NCBI GenBank assembly: GCA_028285345.1
Contig: JANQPT010000041.1
Coordinates: forward strand, 62,001-126,000
DNA from: Planctomycetales bacterium
Lineage (GTDB): Bacteria; Planctomycetota; Planctomycetia; Planctomycetales; Planctomycetaceae
DNA: 64,000 bases
Reading direction: 5' to 3'
Part shown: piece after piece, positions 57,165 to 64,000 of the stretch
How positions within the stretch are numbered: the first letter of the stretch is position 1
Layout of the letters: the number at the start of each line of letters is the position of its first letter
Position numbers and translations under genes: made by a program
The notes under the pieces: model-generated
What the model saw: only the letters and a program-made list of their open reading frames with translations
What the model was told of the DNA's origin: nothing
Database searches by the model: none

Positions 57165-58598
57165 ATGACTTGGCAACAAACCACGGCATGTGACCGCCGT
57201 CGCTTTTTATGGGAGTTCGGCGGAGGGTTGGGGGGAATCGCCCTCGCCTCGATGTTGGACCGTGACGGTCTGCTGGCCAACGAGCGCGCCAGCAGCTCGC
57301 CGAAATTGCACCATTCGCCGCGGGCGACGCGGGTCGTGCAGTTTTACATGTCGGGCGCCGCCAGCCAATGCGATCTGTTCGACTACAAACCCGCGCTCGT
57401 AAAGAAACACGGCGAACCGTTTGACCCCGGCGAAAAGGTCGAGCTGTTTCAGTCGGATCCCGGCAAAGTCATGCAGTCGCCCTGGAAGTGGCGCGCGCAC
57501 GGCGAGTCCGGCAAGATGATCAGCGACCTCGTGCCGCACATCGGTTCTTGTGCCGACGACATCGCGTTTGTGCATTCGATGATCTCCAAATCGAACGTGC
57601 ACGGCCCGGCGACGTTGATGCAGGCGACCGGTTTCGTTCTACCCGGTTTTCCCAGCATCGGTTCCTGGGTGCATTACGCGCTGGGCAGCTTGAACGATAA
57701 CTTGCCCACGTTTGTCGTGCTGCCGGACAGCCGGGGCTTTGCGCCGTCTGGTCCACAAAACTGGGCCGCGGGGTTTTTGCCGGCGACGTATCAAGGGACG
57801 ATGATTCGCCCGTCGTCGAAGAACCCCATCGCCGATCTGTTTCCGCCGGAATCGGCGTACGTCACCAAGCAAGGCGACGCCGATGGACTCGAGGTCTTAG
57901 CGAAAATCAATCGTCGGCATGCAGAGGAGCGGCGCGGGGATTCGCGTCTCGATGCACGGATTCGCTCCTACGAATTGGCGGCCAAACTGCAAATCAGCGC
58001 GCCGGCGGTGCTCGACATCTCAAGCGAGACAGAACAGACTCAACAACTCTACGGTGTCGATCAAAAAGAGACGGCGGAGATCGGCCGCAATTGTCTCGTT
58101 GCGCGGCGCATGCTCGAGCGGGGCGTACGGTTCGTGCAAATCTGGAGCGGGGCAGACAACGGACACCCACGCCGCAACTGGGACTCACACGAAGACGTCA
58201 AGCGCGACCACGGCATCTTGGGACAAAGCATCGACAAACCGATTGCCGGGCTGATCAAGGATCTCAAGCAGCGAGGTATGCTCGATGACACAATTATTCT
58301 CTGGACGACAGAATTCGGACGAATGCCTTGCAGCCAAGGCAGCCTGGGCCGCGACCACAACCCGTTCGGCTTCACCAACTGGCTCGCCGGCGGCGGCATC
58401 AAGGGGGGCGTGAGTTACGGCGCCACCGACGAGTGGTCCTACAAAGCAGTGGAGAATCCCGCCTACTGCTACGACATCCACGCGACGATTTTGCACCTAT
58501 TGGGCATCAACCACGAGAGACTGACGGTCCGCCACAACGGCATCGACCGCCGCCTGACCGATGTGCATGGTCATGTGATCCGAGAGATTATTGCCTAG
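57165..58598 (+). CDS. DUF1501 protein (sulfatase/alkaline-phosphatase-fold, Tat-exported)
   Basis: A 477-residue member of the DUF1501 family that is greatly expanded in planctomycetes. The N-terminus has a Tat-like RRRFLWEF followed by a hydrophobic GGGLGGIALASML. FMSGAASQCDLFDYKP-like elements (here FYMSGAASQCDLF), VHSMISKSNVHGPATL, ARRMLERGVRFVQIWSG, DTIILWTTEFGRMP and GRDHNPFGFTNWLAGGGIKGG are all diagnostic. Usually it is paired with a DUF1549/DUF1553 cytochrome-like gene; none is adjacent here. Enzymatic activity is unproven in the family. ATG 57165. Confidence 0.95.
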   Translation: MTWQQTTACDRRRFLWEFGGGLGGIALASMLDRDGLLANERASSSPKLHHSPRATRVVQFYMSGAASQCDLFDYKPALVKKHGEPFDPGEKVELFQSDPGKVMQSPWKWRAHGESGKMISDLVPHIGSCADDIAFVHSMISKSNVHGPATLMQATGFVLPGFPSIGSWVHYALGSLNDNLPTFVVLPDSRGFAPSGPQNWAAGFLPATYQGTMIRPSSKNPIADLFPPESAYVTKQGDADGLEVLAKINRRHAEERRGDSRLDARIRSYELAAKLQISAPAVLDISSETEQTQQLYGVDQKETAEIGRNCLVARRMLERGVRFVQIWSGADNGHPRRNWDSHEDVKRDHGILGQSIDKPIAGLIKDLKQRGMLDDTIILWTTEFGRMPCSQGSLGRDHNPFGFTNWLAGGGIKGGVSYGATDEWSYKAVENPAYCYDIHATILHLLGINHERLTVRHNGIDRRLTDVHGHVIREIIA

Positions 58599-58611
58599 AT
58601 GATGGTTTTCT

Positions 58612-58666
58612 GGTTCCCAAACTCCAGTTTGGGAACCCACTTTCTCGAAGCTCCGGCTTCGCGAGA
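58612..58666. repeat. Two adjacent REP-like hairpins
   Basis: The first has 12-base perfect arms (GGTTCCCAAACT and its complement, 58612-58623 / 58626-58637) around CC; the second has arms CGAAGC and GCTTCG (58646-58651 / 58656-58661) around TCCG. They begin 14 bases past the DUF1501 stop. The same kind of TTCCCA-type palindrome is widespread in several phyla as an interspersed repeat, and could also end transcription. Confidence 0.7.
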
Positions 58667-58726
58667 TTTCATCGTCACAGTAAACTGAAGAGCTGCTCAA
58701 AGAACGTATAAGCACGGAGGTTGAAG

Positions 58727-59224
58727 ATGAGAATTTGCGCTCTGTCACTTTTAGTTTTAGCGACGTCGTTAGTCGTTCATGCGAAAGATCAAGGCAAATC
58801 ACCGGCTAAGAAGAGGGCGAAACAACAGATTCGAGCTGAGGACATTGGCCGAGAAGTCGAAATCATCGGCCGATTGGGTATTCCCATACATCAAGTAATC
58901 CAGATCAAGGGAACGTGGATTCGACCCGACGGAGTTCCCAAAGACAACTCACTCCGATTCCGCGTGACACACGTCGGTCGAAGGCGGCTTGAGTCGCCGG
59001 TCGATTTTCACAAATACCTCGTTACGCAGATCCACGTTTCCGACAACGCTAAGAATGCACCTAAGCCGGCTGAGAACTCCCGCTGGGAATTGACCGCCTG
59101 GGAAACGGGTGGATTCCGGGGGATTCCCGGCGCTGCGTATGATTCGGGCCAGTCCCCCGTCCAAGAGCCGTTTGGCGGATTCGTGACAGAATTGAACTAC
59201 ACAATTCAAAAGAGTGTTCGGTAG
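58727..59224 (+). CDS. Secreted protein of unknown function
   Basis: About 165 residues with a signal peptide (MRICALSLLVLATSLVVHA). The mature protein starts with a very basic stretch (SPAKKRAKQQIRAED) and then a beta-rich domain (REVEIIGRLGIPIHQVIQI, RFRVTHVGRR, WELTAWETGGFRG). I recognise no family. ATG 58727 has GGAGG at six bases; the TTG at 58721 is rejected. Follows the REP-like hairpins, so is likely a separate transcription unit. Confidence 0.7.
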   Translation: MRICALSLLVLATSLVVHAKDQGKSPAKKRAKQQIRAEDIGREVEIIGRLGIPIHQVIQIKGTWIRPDGVPKDNSLRFRVTHVGRRRLESPVDFHKYLVTQIHVSDNAKNAPKPAENSRWELTAWETGGFRGIPGAAYDSGQSPVQEPFGGFVTELNYTIQKSVR

Positions 59225-59367
59225 ATTTGGCGAGGGGCGAAGCCTGACTCAGAAAATGTGATTCTGAATCGACGTTGAGATTTTGAAAATGACTTTTTGT
59301 ATAGCCATGACGGCGCTATCGTGCGTAGTACGGATTTGAAGTTCACACACGCCGGGAGCATGAGGAA

Positions 59368-60450
59368 ATGCGACAATTCATGACGGCAGTCCTTCTGCTC
59401 ATGACCGGCGTGTCTGCGTCTGTCGCGGTCGCTTGCGAAAACGCGGTCCGCGACGCCGCCTTTCGCGGGCCGCGCGACACGCACCGTTTGTGCCTGATCA
59501 CCGCCAGCGACGACGAACCGGCACAGCGAGAGAAACTGCGCCTCGAAAAGTGGTTACAGAATTCGGGCGCCGGGCTGAACCTCGAGCTGGTGCACCTGCA
59601 TGCCGACGATCCGGATCTGCAGTGGGAAGAGTACGGCATTCCCTCCGCCCCACCGGTGCTGCCCGTGGTGGCGCTGATTGGTAAGAACTACGGCACTGGT
59701 GAAACGTTTTTGATCAATCACTGGGAACCTGCACCGACGGACGACGAGTTACAGGCACTTGCCGATTCACCGGTCCGCCGGCAACTTCAAAAAGTGTTGG
59801 GACCGGCGCTCGCGGTGATTCTGCATGTCCCGGGTGAGCAATCGAAGCCGGAAAAGATGAAACGTATTTTTGAATCAGTGAAGGCGGACTGGCTGGCGAA
59901 AGAACTCCCCGCCATCGAAGTTGTCACGCTCGATCGAAACGATCCCCGCGAGCAAACTCTGGTCTCATTTATGGGACTGCCCCCGGATGGGCCTGATGTG
60001 GCGGCGGTCGTCTTTGGCCGGGGCAAACTCATGTCGCCTCCTTTGCAAGGGATGGAAATCTCACAGAAGCAGCTCAATCAATTGGTCGATCAAATCTATC
60101 AAGACTGCAACTGTTCCAAGCCGCTGACCAGTCTCGGCGTGGATGTCCCGCTGGTTTGGAACGAGGAATTGGCCAAGTCCTTCGTGCCGGTCAGCGAACC
60201 CTCGACGAAGCCCGAAGATCCTCGTTTAGCCAACTTGCCCGGAATGGGAACATTGGCCGACGATGACGCGGCGCCGAAAGTGATCGAGGAGAGCGGAAAT
60301 CGGCAGGCAGAGGGTCCGCCGGAGACGCTTGTCCCCGATACGCCGTCAGTTGGCGACGGTCAGCTCATCAGAAACACGCTGATCACTCTGGGGGTCTTCG
60401 GTGTGGTGTTGGTATTGGCGACGGTGATCATCGTCCGCCGAAAGCCGTAA
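59368..60450 (+). CDS. Secreted protein with C-terminal membrane anchor, unknown function
   Basis: A 360-residue protein: signal peptide (MTAVLLLMTGVSASVAVA within residues ~5-22), an extracytoplasmic alpha/beta body and a single C-terminal membrane segment (LITLGVFGVVLVLATVIIV) with an RRK tail. Cysteines are sparse (CENAVRDAAF, HRLCLIT, DCNCSKPL). The body repeats alternating strand-helix elements twice (RLCLITASDDEPAQREKL and PALAVILHVPGEQSKPEKM), suggesting a duplicated thioredoxin-like or flavodoxin-like fold without a CxxC active site. That is a visual reading only. GGGAG stands nine bases before the ATG. Confidence 0.65.
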   Translation: MRQFMTAVLLLMTGVSASVAVACENAVRDAAFRGPRDTHRLCLITASDDEPAQREKLRLEKWLQNSGAGLNLELVHLHADDPDLQWEEYGIPSAPPVLPVVALIGKNYGTGETFLINHWEPAPTDDELQALADSPVRRQLQKVLGPALAVILHVPGEQSKPEKMKRIFESVKADWLAKELPAIEVVTLDRNDPREQTLVSFMGLPPDGPDVAAVVFGRGKLMSPPLQGMEISQKQLNQLVDQIYQDCNCSKPLTSLGVDVPLVWNEELAKSFVPVSEPSTKPEDPRLANLPGMGTLADDDAAPKVIEESGNRQAEGPPETLVPDTPSVGDGQLIRNTLITLGVFGVVLVLATVIIVRRKP

Positions 60451-60575
60451 ACCGAGGCTGATCCTCGACACGAGCTTCGGTGCTGCAGGCGCAGATTCTG
60501 TGAAGCCCGAAGGGTCCGGCCAGTGAAAACCCCGCTGCTCTTGTATTGACCGGCGCAGTCCGTTAATTTTCGAGC

Positions 60576-61859
60576 ATGAGTCGCGAACCAAATTTCCAGC
60601 ACGACGACGAAGACGACGCTTGGGGATCGTTAGCCGAAGATCTGCTCGGCCCCGAACCTGAGCCTGAACCGCAACCTCATTCTGAGGAACAACTTCCGCC
60701 ATCGGACGATCTCACGGCGGCCGCCGAAACGACCGATGATGAGCAGGATCAAGCCGAAGATTCTGACACAGCGGACGAATCTCTTGACCTCGTCGATGAC
60801 CTTGACGAATCCTCAACCGACGTTGACGAGGAGGTTTCACCAACATTTGACGAAGCCGGGGGCGACGCTGTCGATGTTGAAGTTGAAGAGGACGACTCGG
60901 TCGTTATCGATGACTTGGACAGTGGCGACGAGGATGTTCTCGAGGATGAGGCTGCTGCAAAACCGGACGACCCGTTCTGGAACGCGCTCGCGGACTGGGA
61001 TTGGGAAAACGGTCAAGAACCGAGCCCGCCGGCTGGAAGTGCATCGTCGTCCCGCCGTTCCATCCGTGATTCGTCGACGTTCAATGTCCCCGCAGATTTG
61101 TTAGAGGGCTTGGCGCCGGACAAAGGGTCTGAGCCGTCGGACGCAAACGACACTGACTTCGCTGACGATCTGTTTGCGGGCGACAGTAGTGCCGCGGAGG
61201 CGGATGCCGAGTCAGCCGTCAGCGAGGAACAGGAGCCGCAGGAACAGCTCTCTGATGAGTCTGCTGCCGCCGAGGACGATCAGCCACGTCCGCGCCGTCG
61301 CCGTCGCCGCCGTCGCAGACAACCGATCGAAGAGGAAACCGTCGAATCGGCCTCTGAGGAAGAGTCGAAGGCTGCTGACGTTGAATCAGACGAAGAAGCG
61401 GAATCGGAAACGACGCTCGATGACACGACCGAGGACGAGACCGCCGAGGTCGAACCGCCCAAGAAACGCCGTCGCCGCAAACGGGGCGGCAAGCGCCGCA
61501 CAAAGTCGGAAGCAGGTGCTGAAGCGGAACCAGAGGTCGAAGACGACGCAGCAGCCGATTCGGCAGTTGACGAAGTCGATTCAGCCGATTTTGACGCCGA
61601 TGACGAAAACGAGGAAGACGGCGAGTCGTCCAAGTCGCGCGGCAAAAAGACGGATAATCGAAAATACCAAGATGTCCCGACGTGGGAGGAGGCGATTTCT
61701 TACGTTCTCAATCCCGCGACGACGGATACCGCGATCGCTGCCGCCGCGAAGTCTCAGAAGAAGACTGTTTCCAAAGGCGAGAGCTCCAAGTCCAAGTCAT
61801 CGCGTAAGAAGTCCTCGTCGAAGCGCTCCGGCAGCCGCAAGAAACGCTCCGGGTCGTAA
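60576..61859 (+). CDS. Highly charged, probably disordered protein with an Arg-run and a Ser/Lys tail
   Basis: A 427-residue protein of very biased composition. Residues 1-~230 are strongly acidic (EDDEDDAWGSL, DLDSGDEDVLEDE); then a nine-Arg run flanked by acid blocks, another basic block (KKRRRRKRGGKRRTK), more acidic sequence, and a Ser/Lys/Arg tail (SSRKKSSSKRSGSRKKRSG). A short ordered-looking segment near the end, YQDVPTWEEAISYVLNP, may be a conserved anchor. Such R-run/acidic alternation is typical of RNA- or ribosome-associated proteins and of condensate formers; I infer nucleic-acid binding. No signal peptide. An alternative, overlapping frame at 61174 is a composition artefact. Confidence 0.75.
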   Translation: MSREPNFQHDDEDDAWGSLAEDLLGPEPEPEPQPHSEEQLPPSDDLTAAAETTDDEQDQAEDSDTADESLDLVDDLDESSTDVDEEVSPTFDEAGGDAVDVEVEEDDSVVIDDLDSGDEDVLEDEAAAKPDDPFWNALADWDWENGQEPSPPAGSASSSRRSIRDSSTFNVPADLLEGLAPDKGSEPSDANDTDFADDLFAGDSSAAEADAESAVSEEQEPQEQLSDESAAAEDDQPRPRRRRRRRRRQPIEEETVESASEEESKAADVESDEEAESETTLDDTTEDETAEVEPPKKRRRRKRGGKRRTKSEAGAEAEPEVEDDAAADSAVDEVDSADFDADDENEEDGESSKSRGKKTDNRKYQDVPTWEEAISYVLNPATTDTAIAAAAKSQKKTVSKGESSKSKSSRKKSSSKRSGSRKKRSGS

Positions 61860-61899
61860 ATACGGCACATCCATTTGTCGCCGGCTGCTCAACTCGCCG

Positions 61900-63621
61900 T
61901 CATTTGCCGGCGGCACGCCCGCCCTTGCGGGGATCGGCGGCTGCGGACAGACCAGCGCCGGCGCGCGTCACAGCTTGCACTGCCGCAATACTCTTGCGAG
62001 TTTTGACTCGATGTCCGCGAAGCTCAAGGTCATCAACTAACGGCTGTTCGAAGCCGCGCTCGATGTTGAGCACGTCGGGCATCCATTGGTGATGAAACCG
62101 TCGCGCATTCACCGCCTGTTGCACATCCTGCCGGAATTGCGTCAGGTTCAGCAGCACCTGTAGTGTCGCGCTGATAATTCGCGGGCCGCCGGAAGCTCCC
62201 AGTGCATGGACTGCTTTTCCGTCGCGGACGACGATCGTCGGCGTCATGCTGGAAAGCGGTTTCTTGCGCGGCGCGACGGCGTTGGCGGCGCTTTGGATCA
62301 GGCCGAAGACATTCTTCTTTCCCGGCACCGCCGTGAAGTCATCCATTTCGTTATTTAGGACGATTCCGTATCGCGGTTCCACGACGAGGCTTCCAAACTG
62401 AGTGTTGATCGTTTCCGTACACGCAACGGCGTTGCCGTGGGCGTCGATGACCGAGAAATGACTCGTCCCGCCGTCGGTCGGGGCGTGGTATCGCCCGTAA
62501 GCGGTGAGCGGTTTGGTCTCTGCTGCGCTGATCCGCTCTGCCAGCTGTGTTGCATAGCGGCGGCTAATCAGTCTTTGAACGGGCACCTTCACGAAATCGG
62601 TATCCCCCAAGTATTCCGCCCGATCGGCGAACGCATGCTTCAAGGCTTCGGAGACCAGATGCACGTAGGCGCTGCCGTTTTGTCCCAGTTTCGCCAGTTC
62701 TTGTTCTGGATGAGCGCGCTGATAGGCATCAAGAATGTTTAACGTCTCCAGCAGCGCCACCCCACCGCTCGACGGCGGGGGCATCGTGTAGATGAGGTTG
62801 CCGTGATAGTCGCCGGTAAGGGGAGTTCGTTCGACGACATCCATTCGCTCTAGGTCGTCGCGGCTCCAAATCCCGCCCTGTTCGCCGACGCACTTCAGGA
62901 GCGCGTCGGCCACCGGGCCGTTATAGAACGCCTCGGCACCTTGGGCGGCGATCAGTTTGAGCACTTCCAACTGCGGCGAGTAAAACCGTTCGCCCAACTT
63001 CCAGGCTTGGCCGGAATTGAGGTACTTTTCATAAAGGACCGAGAATCGTTCTCGGTCGCCCGACTTGAGCGACAGCAACAGCAACACCTGTCGCTGTGTT
63101 TGCAATTGGTGCGCTTCGACCGGGACTCCGTCGGATGCCAAGCGGATGGCGGGTGCCAGAACTTCCGGCAACGTGAGTTTTCCATACTTCCTCTGCACAT
63201 GACATAACCCGACGACCGTTCCGGGAACGGCCGCCGCCAATCCTCCCCGGCGGCTGGAAGCGCCCGCTTTGTCCGGTGCGAACATGTCGGCGGTCGCCTG
63301 CAGAGGTGCGCGCTCCCGATAATCGACGGTAATCGCGGATTTCGACTCCGCGTTCCAAATCAGCATGAACCCGCCGCCGCCGATGCCGCAACTGGAAGGA
63401 CGCACCACCGACAGCGCAAACGAGGTCGCCACGGCTGCATCGACCACGTTCCCGCCGCGATTCAGCACCTCCAACCCGGCACGGCTCGCCGCCGGATGGT
63501 CGGCCGCGACAGCGTATTCCTGATAGACCTTGGCAGCAGACGCTGACTGCTCGGCACATGGGGCTGGGGCAAGAAGGCCAAGTGCAATACAAAATGCGAG
63601 ACAAATGCGAAAGATACTCAT
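61900..63621 (-). CDS. ggt: Gamma-glutamyltranspeptidase
   Basis: A 573-residue Ntn-hydrolase. Signal peptide (ICLAFCIALGLLAPAPCA). GGGGFMLIW and the autoprocessing site DGGTSHFSVID are present: cleavage before Thr386 frees the nucleophile of the small subunit, and MTPTIVVRDGKAVHALGASGG closes the active site. It hydrolyses glutathione and related gamma-glutamyl compounds outside the cytoplasm. Length and the order of large and small subunits fit the E. coli-type enzyme. Convergent with the charged protein. Confidence 0.94.
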   Translation of the reverse strand: MSIFRICLAFCIALGLLAPAPCAEQSASAAKVYQEYAVAADHPAASRAGLEVLNRGGNVVDAAVATSFALSVVRPSSCGIGGGGFMLIWNAESKSAITVDYRERAPLQATADMFAPDKAGASSRRGGLAAAVPGTVVGLCHVQRKYGKLTLPEVLAPAIRLASDGVPVEAHQLQTQRQVLLLLSLKSGDRERFSVLYEKYLNSGQAWKLGERFYSPQLEVLKLIAAQGAEAFYNGPVADALLKCVGEQGGIWSRDDLERMDVVERTPLTGDYHGNLIYTMPPPSSGGVALLETLNILDAYQRAHPEQELAKLGQNGSAYVHLVSEALKHAFADRAEYLGDTDFVKVPVQRLISRRYATQLAERISAAETKPLTAYGRYHAPTDGGTSHFSVIDAHGNAVACTETINTQFGSLVVEPRYGIVLNNEMDDFTAVPGKKNVFGLIQSAANAVAPRKKPLSSMTPTIVVRDGKAVHALGASGGPRIISATLQVLLNLTQFRQDVQQAVNARRFHHQWMPDVLNIERGFEQPLVDDLELRGHRVKTRKSIAAVQAVTRAGAGLSAAADPRKGGRAAGK

Positions 63622-63708
63622 GGCCGACGATCGTTCCCGATTTCGCGGAGCTCGGTTTCTAGACGATGAAGCTCGTTTCCGAGATTCTGCTTCAGGTGAC
63701 GCGTACCG

Positions 63709-64000
63709 TCAATTCTTTGCCGCGGCGGACGCCTGGGATTGATGCCATTCCATCATCCGCTGCATCCCTTCACGGAACGTGACGCACGGGGCGTATCCCA
63801 ATTCGCGTTTCGCTTTTTCGATTGAGAAATCCAAGTTTAGTCCCAAAAACTTGAACCGGGCCGACGAAAGCAGCGGCGCTTCTTTCTTGCCGAGCAGCCG
63901 ATACAACCGATCAGAAACCTTCGTCAAAAACTTGGCCACTCCCAGCGGCACTGAACCTTTGGGGATCGGATATCCGGCCAACTCGGCGACCGTCGAAATG
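63709..64000 (-). CDS. NAD-dependent epimerase/dehydratase, C-terminal part (5' end outside window)
   Basis: The last ~97 residues of a Rossmann-type sugar-nucleotide or steroid-type dehydrogenase. The frame is open to the right edge; the TTG at 63981 is an internal Leu (the reading is ISTVAELAGYPIPKGSVP). The closing part, FKFLGLNLDFSIEKAKRELGYAPCVTFREGMQRMMEWH, is the typical end of extended SDR epimerases. It lies 87 bp upstream of ggt on the same strand. Substrate cannot be decided without the N-terminal half. Confidence 0.85.
   Translation of the reverse strand, partial: ISTVAELAGYPIPKGSVPLGVAKFLTKVSDRLYRLLGKKEAPLLSSARFKFLGLNLDFSIEKAKRELGYAPCVTFREGMQRMMEWHQSQASAAAKN

Noticed and set aside
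61174-62040. 288-residue Arg/Ser-rich frame
   Set aside because: Shifted reading of the low-complexity charged protein; composition is an artefact of its acidic codons.
1-64000. tRNA, rRNA, CRISPR, phage or plasmid genes
   Set aside because: Read through for cloverleaf ends, regularly spaced repeats and hallmark proteins; none was seen, although no covariance search could be run.

Overview
The window looks like chromosomal DNA of a planctomycete, probably Planctomycetaceae or a close relative; genus and species cannot be decided from it. The evidence is a moderately high GC content, a DUF1501 protein, a Minf_1886-type protein (a family I know from Planctomycetes and Verrucomicrobia), a PEP-CTERM protein, very large secreted or anchored TPR/HEAT proteins and a FloA flotillin. 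Most genes stand alone or in pairs, with frequent strand switches. I see no rRNA, tRNA, CRISPR array, complete insertion sequence, prophage or plasmid gene.

Region by region. 1-9.8 kb: the end of a TatD nuclease; a small alarmone hydrolase overlapping a TSUP exporter; FloA and an RND permease on the minus strand; a two-gene glycosyltransferase-like membrane unit; a Bax-inhibitor-1 protein. 10.1-15.4 kb: a 2-oxoacid:ferredoxin oxidoreductase (KorA, KorB) flanked by two clearly related CBS-domain proteins and followed by a receiver-like protein. 15.5-20.3 kb: a CobW-type GTPase divergent from a DegT aminotransferase that overlaps bioA, with a covarying palindrome pair between the divergent genes, then a two-TM protein. 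20.4-30 kb: a 1111-residue TPR protein, an acidic small protein, a membrane-anchored glutamate-synthase-like flavoenzyme, an AcuI-type reductase, a TPR-methyltransferase fusion, a pteridine-reductase-like SDR and a cobalamin adenosyltransferase. 30-41 kb: a HEAT/TPR protein, an aldose epimerase-like protein, AlgH/YqgE, a PolB-type exonuclease, a solitary MoxR ATPase, a fatty acid desaturase, a methyltransferase and a PEP-CTERM protein with its own terminator, preceded by a small secreted protein. 41.6-47.1 kb: a 1824-residue TPR protein. 47.9-57 kb: mainly housekeeping genes (rlmB, Minf_1886, holB-ricT, threonine synthase, proC-hydroxyacyl-CoA dehydrogenase), with an exported chorismate mutase. 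57.1-64 kb: DUF1501, two secreted proteins of unknown role, a strongly polyampholytic protein, gamma-glutamyltranspeptidase and the end of a sugar epimerase.

The best candidate for an undescribed system is the CBS-KorA-KorB-CBS island at 10.1-14.4 kb. Two paralogous nucleotide-sensing modules bracket a ferredoxin-dependent oxoacid oxidoreductase, which suggests energy-charge control of that enzyme. Other items worth attention are a 164-bp segment with perfect 17-bp terminal inverted repeats (47.3 kb), REP-like palindromes (16.6 and 58.6 kb), the polyampholyte (60.6 kb) and the structured gap after threonine synthase (54.5-55.2 kb).
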